DNA from: Allorhizocola rhizosphaerae
GTDB taxonomy: Bacteria > Actinomycetota > Actinomycetes > Mycobacteriales > Micromonosporaceae
Reading direction: 5' to 3'
Length of the DNA: 51,395 bases
Assembly (NCBI RefSeq): GCF_003426775.1
Contig: NZ_QJUG01000033.1
Span: 1 to 51,395 of the forward strand
Below the pieces are notes generated by a model. The model saw only the letters and a list, made by a program, of their open reading frames with translations. It was not told the DNA's origin and made no database searches. A program made the position numbers and the translations under genes. Below are positions 41,082-48,980 of this stretch, one piece after another; position 1 is the first letter of the stretch; each line of letters starts with the position of its first letter.

Positions 41082-41720
41082 CTACTCGGCCCGATCCGTC
41101 AAAGTGCTGGCGCGCCGGGCTCGATGAGCGCTCGCTTTGGCCCGGTTTTGACACTGCAGGTCGCAGAATCGGCGCGAGGCGTTGCGGGTCGTGTCGTAGA
41201 ACACACGGTCGCAGCGGGCGGCCTCGCAGCGACGCAGTCTTGCCTCCCGCCCGCTGCCGATGACCAGCGCCAGGCTCGCGGCCATGTCCGCGGCGCGCGC
41301 CTGCGCCCCCGTGTGATCCCCGGTGTGAAACGCGAATATGAACGGCATGCCCGGATGCCGGTGCAGATTGGGTACCGCATGATTGGCCGCCATCACCTCA
41401 TTGAGAATTTCAGCCGCATCCTGTACCTCTCCGTCAACACACGCGTCGATGGCCGCGCGCAGGCGGGTGACGGTCGCGGCCAGGTCAAGCGCGTCGTCCT
41501 CAGTCAACGGTGCGATGTGGACGCCGTGTGCCAGGGTCTGCGCCGGGCGGATGACCCGCAGGATCGCCGCCGCATCGGTCGGCGGCGGGTGGGGACGCCC
41601 GCGCGCCCAGCCCGTCGCGAGCTCGTTGACAAGGCGGAGCGCCAGATCGGCCCAGTTGGCTACGTAACTATTAAGAGTACGTTGACTAGTGATGGGGTCG
41701 GACTCTAGCGTCACTGGCAT
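41082..41720 (-). CDS. ABATE/CGNR zinc-finger family putative regulator
   Basis: A 212-residue protein of the two-part ABATE-CGNR type: an N-terminal helical domain starting near WADLALRLVNELATGW, and a C-terminal treble-clef zinc finger with CEAARCDRVFYDTTRNASRR then FCDLQCQNRAKASAHRAR. The four Cys are in place, but the name-giving CGNR is CQNR here. The family is thought to bind DNA and regulate transcription. The ATG at 41720 has no good ribosome-binding site and overlaps the control region of the divergent gene, so the true start could be downstream. Confidence 0.78.
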   Translation of the reverse strand: MPVTLESDPITSQRTLNSYVANWADLALRLVNELATGWARGRPHPPPTDAAAILRVIRPAQTLAHGVHIAPLTEDDALDLAATVTRLRAAIDACVDGEVQDAAEILNEVMAANHAVPNLHRHPGMPFIFAFHTGDHTGAQARAADMAASLALVIGSGREARLRRCEAARCDRVFYDTTRNASRRFCDLQCQNRAKASAHRARRASTLTDRAE

Positions 41721-41740
41721 ATGCTAGCTAGACAGTGACG
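41682..41740 (+). promoter_or_regulatory. promoter and inverted repeat between divergent genes
   Basis: TTGACT (41682-41687) and TAGCGT (41706-41711) are 18 bp apart and fit an actinobacterial sigma-A promoter (TTGAC, TAnnnT) for the plus-strand gene at 41750. CGTCACT (41709-41715) and AGTGACG (41734-41740) form a perfect 7-bp inverted repeat covering the start site, a candidate operator for the divergent CGNR protein. Confidence 0.4.
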
Positions 41741-41749
41741 GGGTGGAAC

Positions 41750-42151
41750 ATGAGCGACGCGAGCCGGACACTCGCCGGCATCATGCTGCTGAGCGTGGTG
41801 ACCATCGAGTTCGGTGGATACTTCATGACGAAGATCGTGCGCGGACACGTGCCCATGACCGACTTCCAGAAGGCGTTCGCCCGTGCCGGCCACGCGCATG
41901 CGGGCGTGCTCGTGACGCTCGGGCTCGTGTGCCAGCTGCTGGCCGACGCCGCCGGGGTCGACGGCGTGCTCGGCTGGGTCGGTCGGTGGGGCGTCCCACT
42001 CGCGGCCATCCTGATGTCCGGAGGCTTTTTCGCGAGCTCCGCGGGCCGTGGCGCGACCGGCCCCAACCGGTTCATCGCCATCCTGTGGTTCGGCGCCGCA
42101 TCACTCGCGGCCGGCGTGATCGCGCTCGGGATTGGACTGTTGACCGCCTAG
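41750..42151 (+). CDS. small four-helix membrane protein, unknown function
   Basis: A 133-residue protein with four hydrophobic segments: TLAGIMLLSVVTIEFGGYFM, AGHAHAGVLVTLGLVCQLLA, WGVPLAAILMSGGFFASSA and FIAILWFGAASLAAGVIALG. The first loop is basic (TKIVRGHVPMTDFQKAFARA), and GHAHAG in TM2 carries two His that could bind a metal or haem. I recall similar actinobacterial proteins but no established function. The ATG at 41750 follows GGTGG; an upstream in-frame GTG at 41735 is less likely. It diverges from the CGNR gene. Confidence 0.75.
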   Translation: MSDASRTLAGIMLLSVVTIEFGGYFMTKIVRGHVPMTDFQKAFARAGHAHAGVLVTLGLVCQLLADAAGVDGVLGWVGRWGVPLAAILMSGGFFASSAGRGATGPNRFIAILWFGAASLAAGVIALGIGLLTA

Positions 42152-42198
42152 GGGCCTGACTTCAGCGGAGACTGGCTGGAGTTCCTGGCTTTTGGCGA

Positions 42199-42867
42199 AT
42201 GATTGCCCGACTCGCGGAAAACCGCTTGGCCAGGGCCGCGGAACTGTCGTTAGCTGATGCGGTGTCTGACGAGGAGTGGCCGGAGCACATCGCTGAGGTG
42301 TACGGAGTCGGCACTATGATCGCCTGGACGCCGGCCGCACGGGGTTGGGCCGGCGAGATCTTCCACCTGGTGACGTCCTCCGGGTCATATGCGGCCAAGG
42401 AGTTTCTCACGCAACGCCCGGACGTCGCCAAAATTGAGTGGCAGGTCGGATTCGCCGACGCCTGCCGCGCTGCGGGCGTGCCCAATCCCGAGACGCTGTC
42501 CACGGTCCGCGGCGATCTGCTGTTGGACCATCCCGCGACGGGGCGACCGTGGCTGGTTCAGCGCTGGGCTGATGGGACCGTGCCGGAGCGTACCGACCTT
42601 CCGACAGCCTGCTGGCTGGCTCGCCAGGCCGTCGCCTCGGCTTACCGCTTGGGTGGGGGTGAGCTGGTGCCGGATGGCCCCGAGCTGTTCGCCACCGGCC
42701 TGGCCGTGTGGCTGAACTTCCTGTACGGCCAGATCTGCGGGGCGCTCGACCCGGCGATGGACGACCGATTCCGGGCCTCCGCGGTGGAGAGCGCCGGACA
42801 TCTCGTCTGCGGCATTCCAGGACTTGATGCGCTCACCGCCGCCGCGCGCACGGCCGCGAGACGCTAG
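42199..42867 (+). pseudogene. phosphotransferase-family gene with the catalytic core deleted
   Basis: The 222-residue frame is uninterrupted. The N-terminal lobe is that of APH-like kinases (IFHLVTSSGSYAAKEFL with the ATP Lys; then RPWLVQRWADGTVPERTDLP), and the C-terminal helices are also recognisable (PDGPELFATGLAVWLNFLYG, then HLVCGIPGLDALTAA). The roughly 80-100 residues that should lie between ACWLARQAV and ASAYRLGGG are gone, and with them the H-G-D catalytic loop and the D-x-D/DFG metal site. An active kinase is not possible, so it is listed as a pseudogene; a stable non-enzymatic protein cannot be excluded. Confidence 0.65.
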
Positions 42868-42908
42868 GACGCCGGGCGATGGCGCGGTCGAGGTTTGCCT
42901 GCGAGGCC

Positions 42909-45900
42909 TTAACCCTCGAGGTCGCCCTCGACCGCCAGGTAGGTCTGCTTCAGCGCGTCGAGGGTCGCCGGATCGGGTGACGCCCACAGCCCGCGGTCTG
43001 CGGCCTCCAGCAGGCGCTCGGAGATGCCGCGCAGCGCCCACGGGTTGGACTTTTCCATGAACGCGCGCACGTCCGGGTCGAAAACGTAGGACTCGGCCAG
43101 CTTCTCGTACATCCAGTCGTCAACGACACCGGCCGTGGCGTCGTATCCGAACAGGTAGTCCACGGTCGCGGCCAGCTCGAACGCTCCCTTGTAGCCGTGC
43201 CGCTGCATGGCCGCGATCCAGCGCGGGTTGACCACCCGGGCCCGGAACACGCGCTTGGTCTCCTCTTCGAGCGTGCGCGTCTTGACGGCGTCGGGCACGT
43301 GCGAGTCGCCGATGACCGCCGTCGGCGAGGCGCCCGTCAGCGCGCGCACCATGGCGATCATGCCGCCGTGGTATTGGAAGTAGTCGTCGGAATCCATGAT
43401 GTCGTGCTCGCGCGTGTCGACGTTCTTCGCGGCGACGGAGACCCGCTTGTAGACCCGTTCGAGGTCGGGGCGGGCCGACACGCCGTCGAGCCCTCGCCCA
43501 TAGGCGTATCCTCCCCACACCGCGTAAACCTCGGCGAGGTCGCGATCGTCACGCCAGTTGCGCGCGTCGATGAGCGGGAGCAGGCCGGCCCCGTAGGCGC
43601 CCGGCTTCGAGCCGAAGATGCGCGTGGTGGCGCGGCGCCAGTCGCCGTGATCGTCCAGATCGGACAGAACATGCTCCCGTACGAAGTTTTCCACTTCGGA
43701 CAATCCGGCGACCGTCGTGATCGCATCGTCGAGCAGCGCGACCACGTGCGGAAACGCATCGCGGAAGAATCCGGAGATGCGTACGGTCACGTCGATGCGC
43801 GGCCGCCCTAGTTCCTCCAGCGGGATCACCTCGAACCCGGTGACGCGCCGCGACGGCTCATCCCACACCGGGCGGCAGCCAAGCAGGGCAAGGATTTCCG
43901 CGATATCGTCGCCCTGCGTGCGCATGGCCGACGTGCCCCAGACGGTGAGCCCGACCGTACGCGGCCACTCGCCGGTCTCGTCGCGATGCTTGCTCAGCAA
44001 CGACTCGGCGAGCGCGACCCCGACGTCCCACGCGTTGCGCGACGGGATCGCTTTGGGATCAACGGAATAGAAGTTGCGCCCGGTGGGCAGCACGTTGACC
44101 ATCCCGCGGGTGGGCGAGCCCGACGGGCCGGCCGCGATGTAACGCCCGTCGAGCGCCCGCAGCACCGCGCCGATCTCGTCGGTGGTGCGGGCGAGCCGGG
44201 GCACGATTTCCCTTGCCGCGTAACGCAAAAGCTCGCTGGCCCGGTCGTCGCCCGGCGGGGCCGCCCAACCGTTGGCCTCGCACTGCTCAACCAGTGCGCG
44301 CGCCCTCGCCTCCGCAGCATCTACATCGGAGCGATCCTCAGTGGACAGTCCGAGCGCCTGCCTGAACCCGCACGCCCGCAGAATCGCCAGCATCAGATTG
44401 ACGCGAGCCTCGCCCACCGGCGCAGAACCGAGAATGTGCAAGCCATCGCGGATTTGAGAATCTTTGATTTCGCAGAGGTACCCGTCGAGGTGCAGCAGGA
44501 AGTCGTCGAAGTCAGCCGACCCGGGCATGTCGGGCTGGTGCAGATCGTGGTGCAGCTGCGCCGCCTGGATGAGCGTCCAGATCTGGGCACGCACGGCCGG
44601 GAGCTTCGCCGGGTCGAGCGCCTGCACGGTCGCGTGCTCGTCGAGCAGCTGCTCCAATTTGGCCAGGTCGCCGTAGGACTCGGCGCGGGCCATGGGCGGG
44701 ATCAGGTGGTCGACAATGGTGGCGTGGGCGCGGCGCTTGGCCTGCGTGCCCTCGCCGGGATCGTTGACGATGAAGGGGTACACCATAGGCAGATCGCCAA
44801 GCACATGGTCGGGCGCGCAATCGGCGGAGAGCCCGAGTCCCTTGCCGGGCAACCATTCGAGCGTGCCGTGCTTGCCCAGATGGATCACGGCGTCGGCCCG
44901 GAACACCTCGTCGAGCCAGCGGTATGCCGCCAGATAATGATGCGACGGCACCAGATCGGGGTCATGATAGATCGCGATCGGGTTCTCACCGAAGCCACGT
45001 GGCGGCTGGATCATCAACAGCACGTTACCGAAGCGCAGGCACGCCAAGACAATTTCGCCGTTGTCGACATAGAGCGTGCCCGGCGGCTCGCCCCAAGCCT
45101 CCACAATAGACTGTCCAACCCCGCCGGTCAGCCAGGTCTGAAGGTCCGCGAGCCGAACCCGGGCGGGCGCTGCGGCGAGCTGCTCGTCGGTCAGCCACTC
45201 GACGTCGTGGCCGCCGGCCGCGATGAGCGCGTGAATCAGCGAGTCGCCGTCCTCCGGGAAGCCACCGCCCAGGTCATATCCGGCCGCGCGCAGTGCGCGC
45301 AGCAGCGCGACCGCGCTGGCCGGGGTGTCCAGCCCGACGGCGTTGCCCACGCGCGAGTGCTTTGTTGGATAGGAGGAGAGCACGACGGCCAGACGCTTGT
45401 CGGCGTTGGGAATGCGGCGCAGGCGCGCGTAACGCACGGCGATCCCGGCGACGCGTGAGGCACGCTCCGGATCGGCGACGTAGACCGGCAGGCCGTCGGG
45501 CCCGGCCTCCTTGAACGAGAACGGCACCGTGATCAGGCGCCCGTCGAACTCGGGGATGGCGACCTGCATCGCGGCGTCCATCGGCGACAGCGCGGCGTCG
45601 GACGCCTCCCACGCGGCACGGGTGGTCGTCAGGCACAGCGCCTGCAGCACGGGCACGTCCAGCTCGGCGAGCGCGTCGACCGACCACGACGCCTCGTCGG
45701 CGGCGTTGGCCCCGCCCGCCGCGAGGACCGTGACGACGAGCGCGTCGCAGCGTGCGAGAAGGTCCCGCAATCCGTCGGGGATGCTTCGCAGCGATGCGCA
45801 GAAGATGGGCAATGCGTTGGCGCCCTTGGCCTGCAGCGCTTCGCACAGCACGTCCACGAAGCCGGTGTTTCCGGCCAGCTCGTGGGCACGGTAGTACACG

Positions 45901-46340
45901 ACTCCTACGGTGGGCCGGTCCTTCGTGTCGTGCGGATGCGAGCCAAACTCGGGAGTCTGGACCGGGGGCGCGAAGCCGGTACCGGTCATGAGCAGCGTGT
46001 CGGACAGGAAGTGGTACAACTCGCGCAGGTTCTGCGCGCCGCCGGCGACCAGATAGGCCAGCGCCTCGCTGACCACCCCGGCCGGCACCGTGGACAGGGC
46101 CTGCAGCGCGGCATCGGGCGTGGCCTCACCGCCCAGCACCACGACCGGCATGCCGCTGGCCAGCAGCTCATCCAGCCCGTCGGGCCATGCCTGGCGCCCA
46201 CCGAGCAGGCGCACGACCGCGAAGTCGGCCTCCGGTAGCGCACCATCGATCCGACTCGGATTCGCCACCGCCCACGGCGCGCCGGACGCACGCGCGGCAA
46301 GCAGCTCAGTGTCGGCAGTGGACAGCAACAACCCCGCCAC
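42909..46340 (-). CDS. cobN: cobaltochelatase subunit CobN
   Basis: An 1143-residue protein of the CobN/Mg-chelatase ChlH family, slightly shorter than many CobN proteins (about 1200-1270). It shows the N-terminal ATP-grasp-like half (VGVVYYRAHELAGNTGFVDV, ALCLTTTRAAWEA), the central HLGKHGTLEWLPGKGLGLS and VYPFIVNDPGEGTQAKRRAH motifs diagnostic for the family, then GRNFYSVDPKAIPSRNAWDV and GLTVWGTSAMRTQGDDIAEI. It carries the corrin ring during ATP-driven Co2+ insertion with the ChlI/ChlD-like partner encoded at 38982-40865. It is transcribed alone behind its own short B12 riboswitch, 44 nt upstream. Confidence 0.95.
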   Translation of the reverse strand: MAGLLLSTADTELLAARASGAPWAVANPSRIDGALPEADFAVVRLLGGRQAWPDGLDELLASGMPVVVLGGEATPDAALQALSTVPAGVVSEALAYLVAGGAQNLRELYHFLSDTLLMTGTGFAPPVQTPEFGSHPHDTKDRPTVGVVYYRAHELAGNTGFVDVLCEALQAKGANALPIFCASLRSIPDGLRDLLARCDALVVTVLAAGGANAADEASWSVDALAELDVPVLQALCLTTTRAAWEASDAALSPMDAAMQVAIPEFDGRLITVPFSFKEAGPDGLPVYVADPERASRVAGIAVRYARLRRIPNADKRLAVVLSSYPTKHSRVGNAVGLDTPASAVALLRALRAAGYDLGGGFPEDGDSLIHALIAAGGHDVEWLTDEQLAAAPARVRLADLQTWLTGGVGQSIVEAWGEPPGTLYVDNGEIVLACLRFGNVLLMIQPPRGFGENPIAIYHDPDLVPSHHYLAAYRWLDEVFRADAVIHLGKHGTLEWLPGKGLGLSADCAPDHVLGDLPMVYPFIVNDPGEGTQAKRRAHATIVDHLIPPMARAESYGDLAKLEQLLDEHATVQALDPAKLPAVRAQIWTLIQAAQLHHDLHQPDMPGSADFDDFLLHLDGYLCEIKDSQIRDGLHILGSAPVGEARVNLMLAILRACGFRQALGLSTEDRSDVDAAEARARALVEQCEANGWAAPPGDDRASELLRYAAREIVPRLARTTDEIGAVLRALDGRYIAAGPSGSPTRGMVNVLPTGRNFYSVDPKAIPSRNAWDVGVALAESLLSKHRDETGEWPRTVGLTVWGTSAMRTQGDDIAEILALLGCRPVWDEPSRRVTGFEVIPLEELGRPRIDVTVRISGFFRDAFPHVVALLDDAITTVAGLSEVENFVREHVLSDLDDHGDWRRATTRIFGSKPGAYGAGLLPLIDARNWRDDRDLAEVYAVWGGYAYGRGLDGVSARPDLERVYKRVSVAAKNVDTREHDIMDSDDYFQYHGGMIAMVRALTGASPTAVIGDSHVPDAVKTRTLEEETKRVFRARVVNPRWIAAMQRHGYKGAFELAATVDYLFGYDATAGVVDDWMYEKLAESYVFDPDVRAFMEKSNPWALRGISERLLEAADRGLWASPDPATLDALKQTYLAVEGDLEG

Positions 46341-46384
46341 GGGGTACCTCCCAAATCCGGTCCGCGCCGGGTCGTAGGGGTGCA

Positions 46385-46468
46385 GCGGCGGCGAGTGAGT
46401 TCCTGACTCCCAGGCAAACGCCTGGTCACAGTGGCGGGACCGCCCCAGAATCGCACTGGGTTCCTACC
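46385..46468 (-). ncRNA. compact cobalamin riboswitch upstream of cobN
   Basis: Minus-strand order: P1 GCGGCGGC, GGAACCCAGTGCGATTCTGG, GCGGTCCCGCCACTGTGACC, a short hairpin AGGCGTTTGCCTGG, then GGAGTCAGGAACTC and the P1 partner GCCGCCGC. At 84 nt between the P1 ends it lacks the long peripheral arm present in the two other riboswitches (147-156 nt), so it is the small variant. Confidence 0.88.
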
Positions 46469-46525
46469 CCGCCGCCGCACCCATCCTAGAGCGCCCAGGC
46501 TCGACGACCCGCAGCACCGTCCCCG

Positions 46526-47160
46526 CTACCAGGCCGACCCGGCCGTCGCGACCGTCGCCGCCACGACGTCGACCAGCCAGTGCTCGGCGCGCATGACCCG
46601 ACTGGCCGATATGAGCAGGATCGCGGCGAGCCCGCCGACAATGGCAGCTCGGTGCCACACCCGGCCCAGCGATCCAACAGGACGATGGCGGTGACGGCGA
46701 TCGCGGTGATAATCGTCGCGTGACCGCTCGGGTAGGACCCCGTCTGCGGCCGCGCACTATCAGGGGCTGAAGCAGGAGCACCGATCCGCCAAGGACGCCC
46801 ACAAGCAGCGCCCGCAACACGAGCCCGGCACCGCGCCGACGCCACGCGCAGCCACACCGGCCACGAGCGCGCCGCCAGGCAGACGAGCGTCCCCACGCGA
46901 CTGACCGCGGTGCCACGCCCGCGCCCACGGTGCCCGACGCAAGATAGGCGTTGTCGAGCAGCCAAGCGTCCGCGGCCGGGATGGTATCGCGCAACACCAC
47001 ACCCGCCACCACCACCACGGCAACGCCCACGGCGCCCACCGTGCCCACGGCGCCCACCGTGCCCACCGTGCCCACCGTGCCCACCGTGCCCACCGTGCCC
47101 ACCGTGCCCACCGTGCCCACCGTGCCCACCGTGCCCACCGTGCCCACGGCAATTCTCCTC
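46526..47160 (-). pseudogene. frameshifted PAP2-superfamily phosphatase with a GTV minisatellite near its N-terminus
   Basis: The start MRRIAVGTVGTVG leads through the repeat to a membrane segment (VAVVVVAGVVLRDTIPAADA, then WLLDNAYLASGTVGAG). A frame change is needed to reach VSRVGTLVCLA and later RPQTGSYPSGHATIITAIAV (PAP2 motif PSGH). A second change is needed for SASRVMRAEHWLVDVVAATV (motif SR-x5-H-x3-D), which ends at a stop at 46526. All conserved motifs exist but in three frames, so the gene is broken, or the assembly contains indels here. Confidence 0.7.
47026..47151. repeat. 9-bp minisatellite, 14 copies
   Basis: CCCACCGTG on the plus strand (CACGGTGGG on the minus strand) is repeated 14 times. 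Units 4-13 (47053-47142) are identical; the outer ones have CGGCG or CGGCA endings. On the minus strand it encodes Gly-Thr-Val repeats in the PAP2-like frame. Perfect identity suggests recent expansion by slippage. Confidence 0.95.
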
Positions 47161-47338
47161 ATATCCGGAGCCTCGCCGCCCGCAACCACGAACCTCGTCC
47201 GCGCAGTTCCCCTAAGCGCGTGCGTGGTGTCATCCAGGCGCAACGGCACAGGCTCGACCCTCCACCAGGCAGCACGCCCCACCACACCCACACCGCCACC
47301 AAGCACCGCCACACCCCACCAAACACCACATCTGCAGG

Positions 47339-47474
47339 ATCCGGGATATTGTTGTGGCACTTGATAGATGTAGTGCAAAATCCCGGATATTGTTCGGCTT
47401 TCCGTGTGCGCGGCAACGTTATCCCGGATATTGCTGTGGGTTTCGCGGCCTGGGGCGACGATATCCCGGATATT
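47339..47474. repeat. four near-palindromic ATCCCGGATATT elements at 41-42 bp spacing
   Basis: Elements start at 47339 (ATCCGGGATATT), 47380, 47421 and 47463 (each ATCCCGGATATT). The core ATCC-C-GGAT is an inverted repeat; the last copy extends to ATATCC-C-GGATAT. Spacers are unrelated. The spacing of 41, 41 and 42 bp is close to four helical turns. Directly after the last element, a 15-bp unit CGATACCGGGAG(C/T)GG is present twice (47476 and 47491). Confidence 0.9.
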
Positions 47475-47529
47475 GCGATACCGGGAGCGGCGATACCGGG
47501 AGTGGCGATCGACCGGTCCAAGGGCGCAT

Positions 47530-47740
47530 GGCGATCCACTGGCCAAAACAGCTCGCCCCAATCAGCCGACCCATTCAGTGCCGCGATCAGCCGGCCCGAA
47601 ACAGCGCGCCGCGAACAGCCGGCCGATAAACATCGCCACGAACAGCCGACCGAAGCAGCACGCCGCAATCAGCTGGCCGAAAACAGCGCCGTGGTCGACG
47701 GGCCGAAACAGCGCCGCGATCAGTCGGCCGAGGCAATGCG
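47530..47740. repeat. degenerate tandem array of about eight 25-28-bp units
   Basis: Units begin near 47530, 47555, 47580, 47608, 47635, 47662, 47688 and 47713. The consensus is close to GCCGCGATCAGCCGGCCGAA ACAGC with CGAACAG/CAATCAG variants. Period varies, and no frame is conserved, so it is a DNA-level array. Weaker echoes occur to about 47930. Between 47741 and 48092 I see no gene. Confidence 0.75.
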
Positions 47741-48092
47741 CTGGGAGTGTCAGAGGATCTTCGTGTCCGCGTTTCACCCGAGCGCCGGAAACTGCGGAAG
47801 CGCTTGGCAGGGCGCGGCCCTTACACCAGCGCGCCGATAGGCCCAGTGCGCTGCCGATCGCAACAGCGTGCTGCGATTGGCTGGTCCAAGGGGCGCGCCG
47901 CGGTCGGTGGGCGTGAAACAGCGGCGTGCGGCGGTTTGCCGCTCGGTATTCTGCGGCTTGCAAATGAAGGTCGGCGGGTGCAGGCAAAGCATTTCCTCCT
48001 GTGACGCCGTCGCCGAGTTTCTCGCCGCGAGGACCGTCATCGCCGTCGGCGGACTGGTGGTCGTCGCCGGTGGGGTCGCCGTCTGGATGGCG

Positions 48093-48920
48093 TTACTCCT
48101 GATTGAGGATGATGCCGGCCAAGGCTTGCAGCGTGGTCGAACCCGGCACCAGATAGGCGTCGTGCCCGGTGACGCCGTCGGTGGGCAGTGGGCGGGCGGC
48201 GGAGTCTGCGGGATCGGGGCCGTGGCCGAAACCGGCGAGGCGCACGGCCGGTACCCGCCTGATCCAATCGGTTTCGGCAGTCGCGCCCCAGAGTCTGGCC
48301 TCGGGGCGGAACTCCTCGCCCAGGCCGGGGCTGGCGAGGGCCACGAGGTCGGTGACATTGGCGGGGAGGCCCGATGCTGCGGCAAGGCCCATGACGACCG
48401 TGCCGTAGCTGTGCCCGACGATGACGAATGTCGCGTTTGGATTGAGCGCCGGCACAAAGCGCTGGAGTTCCTGTGCGCCGGCGAGCGCCCGCTCCCGCCT
48501 GACGGCTGCGACACCCATCCCCTCGGGCGGGTCGTACCCGAGCCACGCCACCACCGCGACATCGGGCGCCCACCCGACGGCCTCGTACACCGCGCGGGCC
48601 TGTACCGAAGGCGCCCGCCGCGGCACACCCCCGAGCCCGCGGTCGAAGTCGCGCAGTGTGGTATCAACCCCGGGCACGAGCACCACGATCCGCCGCGCAG
48701 ACGCGAGGTCGCCGATCACCTCCACCGCCCGCCCGTCCCCGGACGGGTCGAACGCGAGGAAGTTGCGATCCCGCGCAAGCTCACCGAACCCGGCCTGGGT
48801 CATGCGCTCCCGCACCGACGCATAATCCGTCGACACGGCCAGTGGCGGCGGCGAAGCCGGCGGCACCGGAACAGCGATGGCCATCAAAGCGATGAGCAGG
48901 GCGACACGAGTATGGCGCAT
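48093..48920 (-). CDS. secreted alpha/beta hydrolase (DUF1023-like)
   Basis: A 275-residue protein. A signal-peptide-like start (RVALLIALMAIAVPVPPASP) is followed by an alpha/beta-hydrolase domain of the DUF1023 type found in actinobacteria: RRIVVLVPGVDTTLRDFDRG (oxyanion region), VAWLGYDPPEGM, and the nucleophile elbow VIVGHSYGTVVMGLAAASG with the catalytic Ser. A late Asp (RLAGFGHGPDP) and His (VTGHDAYL) complete a plausible triad. The ATG at 48920 is preferred to an in-frame TTG at 48941. Substrate unknown. Confidence 0.85.
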   Translation of the reverse strand: MRHTRVALLIALMAIAVPVPPASPPPLAVSTDYASVRERMTQAGFGELARDRNFLAFDPSGDGRAVEVIGDLASARRIVVLVPGVDTTLRDFDRGLGGVPRRAPSVQARAVYEAVGWAPDVAVVAWLGYDPPEGMGVAAVRRERALAGAQELQRFVPALNPNATFVIVGHSYGTVVMGLAAASGLPANVTDLVALASPGLGEEFRPEARLWGATAETDWIRRVPAVRLAGFGHGPDPADSAARPLPTDGVTGHDAYLVPGSTTLQALAGIILNQE

Positions 48921-48980
48921 GGCCGCAACGCTGTGCGTCAACCATGATCACGTGCGTCACACCACGGTATGGGATTGAGC

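Noticed and set aside
43986-45458. A 490-codon plus-strand frame inside cobN
   Set aside because: It is antisense to a well-conserved CobN and shows only biased composition.
47339-47474. CRISPR array
   Set aside because: The repeated unit is 12-14 bp, too short for a CRISPR repeat, there are only four copies, and no cas gene is nearby.
48001-48120. A hydrophobic plus-strand segment (VIAVGGLVVVAGGVAVWMAL)
   Set aside because: It reads on without a stop into the antisense of the hydrolase gene and has no ribosome-binding site or homology; it is probably chance.
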